NCBI GenBank assembly: GCA_040635515.1
Contig: JBEYHY010000001.1
Coordinates: forward strand, 682,001-746,000
Direction: 5' to 3'
Source: Prauserella_A sp040635515
GTDB lineage: Bacteria; Actinomycetota; Actinomycetes; Mycobacteriales; Pseudonocardiaceae
Length of the DNA stretch: 64,000 nt
Below the pieces are notes generated by a model. It ran no database searches and was not told the DNA's origin. It worked only from the letters and a program-made list of their open reading frames with translations. A program made the position numbers and the translations under genes. How positions within the stretch are numbered: position 1 is the stretch's first letter; each line of letters begins with the position of its first letter. Shown here one piece after another: positions 59,515 to 64,000 of this stretch.

Positions 59515-60876
59515 ATGAGCACGCCAGCAGGGTCAGCGGAGTCGGCACGGCGGGAAACCGGCTCCTCAGGGGCAGGGGACGAGAAACGGAAACTGACGCG
59601 CGACGAGCGCAAAGTGCTGGCGAGCACGCTCGCGGGAACGACCATCGAGTGGTACGACTTCTTCATCTACGCGCAGGCGGCCAGCCTCGTGCTGGGCCCT
59701 TTGTTCCTCGCCCCGGTCAGCGACGCGTCTCCCGGCCTCGCAACCGTGATTTCGCTGGCGACCATCGGGATCAGCTTCCTGTTCCGCCCGCTCGGCGCCA
59801 TCATCGCGGGGCGCTTCGGCGATCGGCTGGGACGCAAGCGGATGCTGGTCTTCACCCTCGTGCTGATGGGCGCGGCGACGGCGTTGATCGGCGCACTGCC
59901 CACCTACGCCGACATCGGTGTCCTCGCGCCGATCGCGCTGATCCTGCTGCGGATCGTGCAGGGATTCTCCGCGGGAGGCGAATGGGGTGGTGCCGCGCTC
60001 ATGGCGGTCGAGCACGCGCCGAGGTCGCGAAGGGGGCTTTTCGGGGCCTACCCGCAGATCGGTGTTCCGATCGGGCTCATCATGGCGACCGGAATGCTGT
60101 GGCTCGTGACGAGTGTGACCAGCCAGGAACAGTTCCGCCAGTGGGGCTGGCGGGTGCCGTTCCTGTTCTCCGTCGTGTTGATCCTGGTCGGCTACCTGAT
60201 CCGCCGTTCCGTCGAGGAAAGCCCCATCTTCAAGGAGATGCTGGCGCGCAGGAAGGAATCCTCGGCGCCGCTTCGCGACCTGTTCGCGCGCGACTGGAAG
60301 CAGGTGGTGCTGACGGCGCTGATCTTCGTCGCCAACAACGCGGCCGGCTATCTCGTGATCGCCTACTTCATCGCCTACGGCACCGAGACGCTGGACTTGC
60401 CGAGGCCGTGGGTACTGCTGTCCATTGTGGTCGCCTCCTCCGGCTGGCTGGTGTTTTCCCTCTACGGCGGGTTGTTGTCGGACCGGATCGGCAGGGTGCG
60501 CACTTTCCAGATCGGCTACGCGCTGATCTTCGTGTGGATGATTCCGCTGTTCCTGCTCATCGAGACCAGGAACATCCTGCTGTTCGGAGTCGCGATCTTC
60601 CTGCTCTCGATCGGCCTCGGACTTTCCTATGGGCCGATGTCGGCGATGTACGCCGAGATGTTCCCCGTCGCGGTGCGGTACTCGGGTGTGTCGATCGGCT
60701 ACGCGCTCGGCGCGATCCTCGGCGGCGCGTTCGCGCCCACGATCGCGGAGGTCCTGATGCAGGCGACGGACTGGTCGGTGTCGATCGCGCTCTACATCAT
60801 GGTGCTGTGCGTGATCTCGTTCACGGCCGTGTCGTGCGTGAAGGAACCGAAAGGCGCCGATCTGGGCGTCCGGTGA
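59515..60876 (+). CDS. MFS transporter, metabolite:H+ symporter (MHS) family
   Basis: A 453-residue symporter with 12 helices, paralogous to the MHS protein near the iac operon. It has GTTIEWYDFFIYA, GRFGDRLGRKRML and AGGEWGGAALMAVEHAP. The first 35 residues are hydrophilic. ATG at 59515 has GGAG before it. Being close to the gentisate operon it could import 3-hydroxybenzoate or gentisate, but known importers of these are mostly in another MFS family, so this is only a guess. Confidence 0.9.
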   Translation: MSTPAGSAESARRETGSSGAGDEKRKLTRDERKVLASTLAGTTIEWYDFFIYAQAASLVLGPLFLAPVSDASPGLATVISLATIGISFLFRPLGAIIAGRFGDRLGRKRMLVFTLVLMGAATALIGALPTYADIGVLAPIALILLRIVQGFSAGGEWGGAALMAVEHAPRSRRGLFGAYPQIGVPIGLIMATGMLWLVTSVTSQEQFRQWGWRVPFLFSVVLILVGYLIRRSVEESPIFKEMLARRKESSAPLRDLFARDWKQVVLTALIFVANNAAGYLVIAYFIAYGTETLDLPRPWVLLSIVVASSGWLVFSLYGGLLSDRIGRVRTFQIGYALIFVWMIPLFLLIETRNILLFGVAIFLLSIGLGLSYGPMSAMYAEMFPVAVRYSGVSIGYALGAILGGAFAPTIAEVLMQATDWSVSIALYIMVLCVISFTAVSCVKEPKGADLGVR

Positions 60877-60900
60877 TTCGAGCGCGATTTGAGGGTTATC

Positions 60901-60912
60901 GCGTGATCACGC
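60901..60912. promoter_or_regulatory. 12-base palindrome before the DUF6194 gene
   Basis: GCGTGATCACGC is a perfect palindrome 24 bases after the transporter stop and about 100 bases before the next gene. It may be an operator or chance. Confidence 0.35.
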
Positions 60913-61009
60913 TGGTTGTTCCAGGAGAACCCGGAGAAAGGCTCAACTGCGCACTTCAATGAGAAACTTGAAGGGCAGGAATGTGGCCTACGAGAGGGTT
61001 TCTCAGCCG

Positions 61010-61522
61010 ATGAACGAGAGACTGGAAGGACCGAGCGCGGACACGGTGCGGCGGTACATCACCGAAACGCTGCGGGGGATCGTTGCCGAGAACGGTGTGG
61101 GAGAGGGCGCGGGAGACACGTTCTTCAGCTTCTGTCCCGACGGCGTCCCGCGGCAGGATCGCTGGACGCCGTTTGCCACGATCGTCACGGGTGACACCTA
61201 CGATTCGGTGTCCGGCTTGTCGGAAGCGGGTGCCTACCGGCTCAACATCGGGCTGCCCAAAGCGGTCTACGCCGCCCGGTTCGGCACGCCGCCGACCGAA
61301 CGGGACGCCGCCGGTGTCCTCGGCACCGGATACGACTACGCGGTACGTAACACCGTGATGCCGCACCCGCACTACGCGAGCCGGCATTGGGTGTGTGTCG
61401 TCAACCCGGGACCCGAAACCTGGGCTGACGTGCGGGAACTGCTTGGTGAGGCCTATCGCTTCGCCGAGCGCAAGTACGCCAGCACGGCCGCGCGGCAGGC
61501 GGCTTCCGAAGCGGGCGAGTGA
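61010..61522 (+). CDS. DUF6194-like protein
   Basis: A protein of 170 residues resembling DUF6194 proteins. It has the segments WTPFATIVTGDTYD, YRLNIGLPKAVYAARFG and the end motif HPHYASRHWVCVVNPG. It is cytoplasmic and of unknown function. The start is unsettled: ATG at 61010 or GTG at 60983, which has GGGCAGGA before it. A strong terminator follows. Confidence 0.75.
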   Translation: MNERLEGPSADTVRRYITETLRGIVAENGVGEGAGDTFFSFCPDGVPRQDRWTPFATIVTGDTYDSVSGLSEAGAYRLNIGLPKAVYAARFGTPPTERDAAGVLGTGYDYAVRNTVMPHPHYASRHWVCVVNPGPETWADVRELLGEAYRFAERKYASTAARQAASEAGE

Positions 61523-61529
61523 CCCGGCC

Positions 61530-61566
61530 GCCTCGGGTGGAGTCCGCAATGGACTCCACCCGAGGC
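61530..61566. terminator. Bidirectional terminator hairpin
   Basis: Perfect 16-base arms starting GCCTCGGGTGGAGTCC enclose GCAAT. It lies between the convergent DUF6194 and HAD phosphatase genes. Confidence 0.9.
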
Positions 61567-61572
61567 TCGCCG

Positions 61573-62901
61573 TCAGGCTCCGTGGACGGTATCGGCCTGG
61601 TCCGGGATGATGGTTCCGTCCTCACGCGACACGGGACCGAGTGAGCCGTCGGGGTTGACGAAACCCGTTGTCGAGCAAGGGTAGGGCGTTGTCTTCTCCG
61701 GCAGCGGCTCGATGAACATCGGGTTGATCAGCCAGCGCCCGTCGGCGTTGTCGTATGCCTTGCACATGACCTCGTTCTGGTTGCGGTTGATCACCAGGTG
61801 TGCCGCCGTCGCGTCCTCGACGATGGAGACGTCGGTGTTGGCGTCACCCGCGGCGATGGCGGGCCGGTCGGCCGGTGCCTGCCGCTCCCATGCCTCGGGC
61901 CCGGTGATGCCGAAGACCTCCTGGTTGAGCCAGCAACGCTTGCCCTCGATGTAGGGGATGCTCTCGCCCTTGCCGTCGGGTTCGCCGCCACAGCCCTTGA
62001 TGGTCGTGCTGATCCTGCCCTCGTCGTCGAGAACGTTGCGGATGGCGATGACGTGATCGGCGTCGATCCCGATCCCCGCAGCCCAGGGAACCGTGACCGG
62101 GGTCGCTCCCGCCGAGTCGATCCACACGTCGAAGCCCGCCTCGCGCAGGGTCGAGATCAGATCGGTGATCTGCGGGTAGTAGCGCGCCCACGCGTGGACC
62201 TCGTGGCTGCCGACCAGCTGGGTCGCTCCCTCCGGCGCCGCGAGCGCCGCGCGCTGCGAGGCCCGCGCGATGGCATTGACCTCGGCTTCGGTGTGCCCCG
62301 CGAACAACTGCGGAACCCAGGCGTATTGCGGAAGGGTTCTGCGGCTGTTCCAGTCGCCCGCGAACGCGTCCTCCCCGCTCATCAGCGCGGCGTCTTTCCT
62401 GATGGAGAAGATCTCGTCGGCGCAGGCGGGCGTGCTCGACGTCGGCAGCGGTGCCCCGACGGGAACGTCGGTGCCGCACGCGTCGGTGAGTGTGCGCACC
62501 GCGTTCGCGGTCAGCCATGGGCTCGTATCGGCCCAGTCCGCGGGCCGCAGGATTTCGTCGTGGTTGATCGCCCACGCGATCGCGAGGTCGGTGATGTCGT
62601 TCTTGGTGACCGTGTTGTCCCAGTCGAACACGGCGACGGGCCGCTTTCCCTCGTGCGGGCGCGGCGAGCAGTCGCCGAGCCTGTTGATCACACGTTGTAG
62701 TTTCTGCCGGTTCTGGCCGTACCAGTCGAGTTTCCGGTCCAGTTGCGGGCAGTGCGCGTAACCGGTTCGCGGGGACGGCTCTCGCTCGTCCGCGCCGGCG
62801 GGCACGGACAGTGCCGTCAGCGCGGTGAGGGCCGTGACCACGGAGGCGAGGAGGGCCGCGGCCCTCCGTGGCCCGCCGGTTCTGGGGCGCTGGTTTCGCA
62901 T
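61573..62901 (-). CDS. Secreted HAD-superfamily phosphatase (phosphorylcholine phosphatase-like)
   Basis: A 442-residue exported HAD hydrolase. A signal peptide (basic start, hydrophobic residues 14-34, cleavage near PAGADE) precedes the catalytic domain. The nucleophile Asp93 is in VFDWDNTVT; a C-terminal AAGDANTDVSI supplies the metal Asp. Several Cys could form disulphides outside the cell. The size, export and DWDNT motif fit the phosphorylcholine phosphatase group. AAGGGAG precedes the ATG. Phosphate or choline scavenging is inferred. Confidence 0.85.
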   Translation of the reverse strand: MRNQRPRTGGPRRAAALLASVVTALTALTALSVPAGADEREPSPRTGYAHCPQLDRKLDWYGQNRQKLQRVINRLGDCSPRPHEGKRPVAVFDWDNTVTKNDITDLAIAWAINHDEILRPADWADTSPWLTANAVRTLTDACGTDVPVGAPLPTSSTPACADEIFSIRKDAALMSGEDAFAGDWNSRRTLPQYAWVPQLFAGHTEAEVNAIARASQRAALAAPEGATQLVGSHEVHAWARYYPQITDLISTLREAGFDVWIDSAGATPVTVPWAAGIGIDADHVIAIRNVLDDEGRISTTIKGCGGEPDGKGESIPYIEGKRCWLNQEVFGITGPEAWERQAPADRPAIAAGDANTDVSIVEDATAAHLVINRNQNEVMCKAYDNADGRWLINPMFIEPLPEKTTPYPCSTTGFVNPDGSLGPVSREDGTIIPDQADTVHGA

Positions 62902-62946
62902 GGAATGGACTCCCTTGTCCTCGGCGTGTGACGTCCCGGTCGGTAG

Positions 62947-62958
62947 TGGTACATACCA
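62947..62958. promoter_or_regulatory. Palindrome in the divergent HAD/MocR promoter region
   Basis: TGGTACATACCA is a palindrome of 5-base arms around CA, lying 46 bases before the HAD gene and 53 before the MocR gene. A GTAC/TACC-type site is plausible for a MocR dimer. The evidence is weak. Confidence 0.4.
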
Positions 62959-63011
62959 TGCCGGGAGGGTTCTTCGCGCGGTCACGGGCCGGTGATGGAA
63001 TCGTGTACCGC

Positions 63012-64000
63012 ATGGCGGGTGCGGATTTTCTCCAGCTCGACCCCAGCCAGTCCCCGCGCAACGGCCGCACGACGTGGCTGGCCGACCGGCTGCGTACCGC
63101 GGTCGCCGACGGCACGCTGGCCCCGGGAACCCGGTTGCCGGCGACGAGGGTGCTGGCCGATGAGTTGTCCATGGCGCGCGGGACCGTCGTCGAGGCCTAC
63201 CGGAGGCTCGGCGAGGAGGGATTGCTGGTCACCAACCGCGGTGGGGGAACGATCGTCGCCGAGGCGGTCGCCGGTGTGCGGGTGCGGCTGGAACCGCCGG
63301 TTTCGCCGAGCGAGGCCGTCGACATCTCATCGGGGATGCCCGACCTGACGGCGTTCCCGCGCGCGGCGTGGCTGAAGGCCGAGCGGAGCGTGTTGTCCTC
63401 GGCGACCCATCGCGAGCTGGGGTACACCGATCCGCAAGGCGCCGCACGGCTGCGCGCGGCACTGGCGGGCTGGCTGGGCCGCAGTCGCGGTGTCTCCGCG
63501 CCCCCGGACCGGATCATCGTCACCGCCGGAGTCGCGGGTGCCCTCAGCCTGCTGGCGCAGGTGCTGCGGCGGCACGGCGTCACCAGGTGGGCGGTCGAGG
63601 ATCCCGGAGCCGACGGCAACCGGCGCGTCCTCGGCTACTGGCTGGACGACGTCGTCCCGACGCCGGTCGACGAGTACGGACTCGACGTGTCCGCCCTCGC
63701 CGGAACCGGTGAGCGTGCCGTGCTGGTCACCCCGGCCCATCAGTTTCCGACCGGCGTCGTGCTGTCGCCCGCCCGCCGCCGCGAATTGCTGGCCTGGGCG
63801 GAGCGAACCGGCGGCGTCGTGATCGAGGACGACTACGACGCGGAGTACCGCTACGACCGCGCTCCGGTCAGGGCGATGCAAGCCGAGGCACCCGACCGGA
63901 TCGCCCACGTCTCCAGCCTGTCCAAGGTCCTCGCGCCCGCTCTGCGGCTCGGCTGGCTCATCGCTCCGCCATCGCTGCACGCCGACCTGGTCCGGCTGCG
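63012..64000 (+). CDS. MocR-type GntR regulator with aminotransferase domain (3' end cut by window)
   Basis: A PLP-dependent transcription factor; 329 residues are visible and the gene continues past the window. The N-terminal GntR winged helix covers about residues 20-85 (LPATRVLADELSMARGTVVEAYRRL). The fold type I aminotransferase domain follows, with the substrate/PLP segment YTDPQGAARLRAAL, the Asp in VVIEDDYDAEY and the PLP lysine in SSLSKVLAPALRLGWL. MocR proteins control vitamin B6, GABA or amino-acid genes. GTG at 63003 is an alternative start. Confidence 0.9.
   Translation, partial: MAGADFLQLDPSQSPRNGRTTWLADRLRTAVADGTLAPGTRLPATRVLADELSMARGTVVEAYRRLGEEGLLVTNRGGGTIVAEAVAGVRVRLEPPVSPSEAVDISSGMPDLTAFPRAAWLKAERSVLSSATHRELGYTDPQGAARLRAALAGWLGRSRGVSAPPDRIIVTAGVAGALSLLAQVLRRHGVTRWAVEDPGADGNRRVLGYWLDDVVPTPVDEYGLDVSALAGTGERAVLVTPAHQFPTGVVLSPARRRELLAWAERTGGVVIEDDYDAEYRYDRAPVRAMQAEAPDRIAHVSSLSKVLAPALRLGWLIAPPSLHADLVRL

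Overview
The window is high-GC chromosomal DNA from an actinobacterium, most likely a member of the Pseudonocardiaceae (Amycolatopsis/Prauserella type). The evidence is an Lsr2 nucleoid protein, a conservon (cvnA-D) signalling operon, a mycothiol-type maleylpyruvate isomerase, frequent GTG starts, ATGA/GTGA stop-start overlaps, DUF3558 lipoprotein and many CYP105/107-like P450 features. I see no rRNA, tRNA, transposase, integrase, phage gene or CRISPR array. It reads as a catabolic and regulatory segment rather than a mobile island.

Left part (1-19.3 kb): a 5'-truncated aldehyde dehydrogenase; a minus-strand P450 operon (P450, TetR regulator, 3Fe-4S ferredoxin, ferredoxin reductase, second P450) preceded by a perfect palindrome that looks like the TetR operator; a conservon (membrane sensor ATPase, roadblock, DUF742, small GTPase) ending in a GAF gene; an acyl-CoA dehydrogenase homologue without the usual catalytic Glu; an HxlR regulator; an NmrA-like reductase divergent from an AraC regulator; a SnoaL-like protein; and a FixJ-type response regulator with a PAS histidine kinase.

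Centre (19.5-28.8 kb): eleven tightly packed plus-strand genes whose order matches the indole-3-acetic acid catabolic cluster iacABCDEFGH of proteobacteria, continued directly by catB, catA and catC. They would take indole-3-acetate to catechol and then to 3-oxoadipate enol-lactone. An MHS-family transporter is divergent to the left and the two-component system lies beyond it, so uptake, control and degradation appear to be one module.

Middle (28.9-49.6 kb): a PAP2-like membrane protein; a 1063-residue AAA ATPase of LuxR/MalT type without a LuxR HTH; a DrrAB-type ABC exporter with an FMN reductase behind a long palindrome; a MOSC protein with a ferredoxin reductase; lsr2; an ArsR/AHSA1/VOC group; AhpD-like, DUF3592, Nramp-like (plus a 30-residue membrane peptide), PadR, DUF2269, DUF2252, small alarmone synthetase, AraC and DUF3558 genes.

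Right part (49.6-64 kb): an FAD oxidoreductase/MFS pair divergent from a LysR gene; a complete 3-hydroxybenzoate-gentisate operon (3HB 6-hydroxylase, gentisate dioxygenase, fumarylpyruvate hydrolase, maleylpyruvate isomerase) divergent from an IclR regulator; a methyltransferase; a second MHS transporter; a DUF6194 protein; a secreted HAD phosphatase; and a MocR regulator cut by the window end.

The most unusual non-genic signal is a family of 21-bp intergenic tandem repeats at four places. The arrays have a defined direction and usually end in one conserved 19-bp cap. At two loci they form outward-pointing inverted pairs about 180 bp apart. I do not recognise this family from any description I know.
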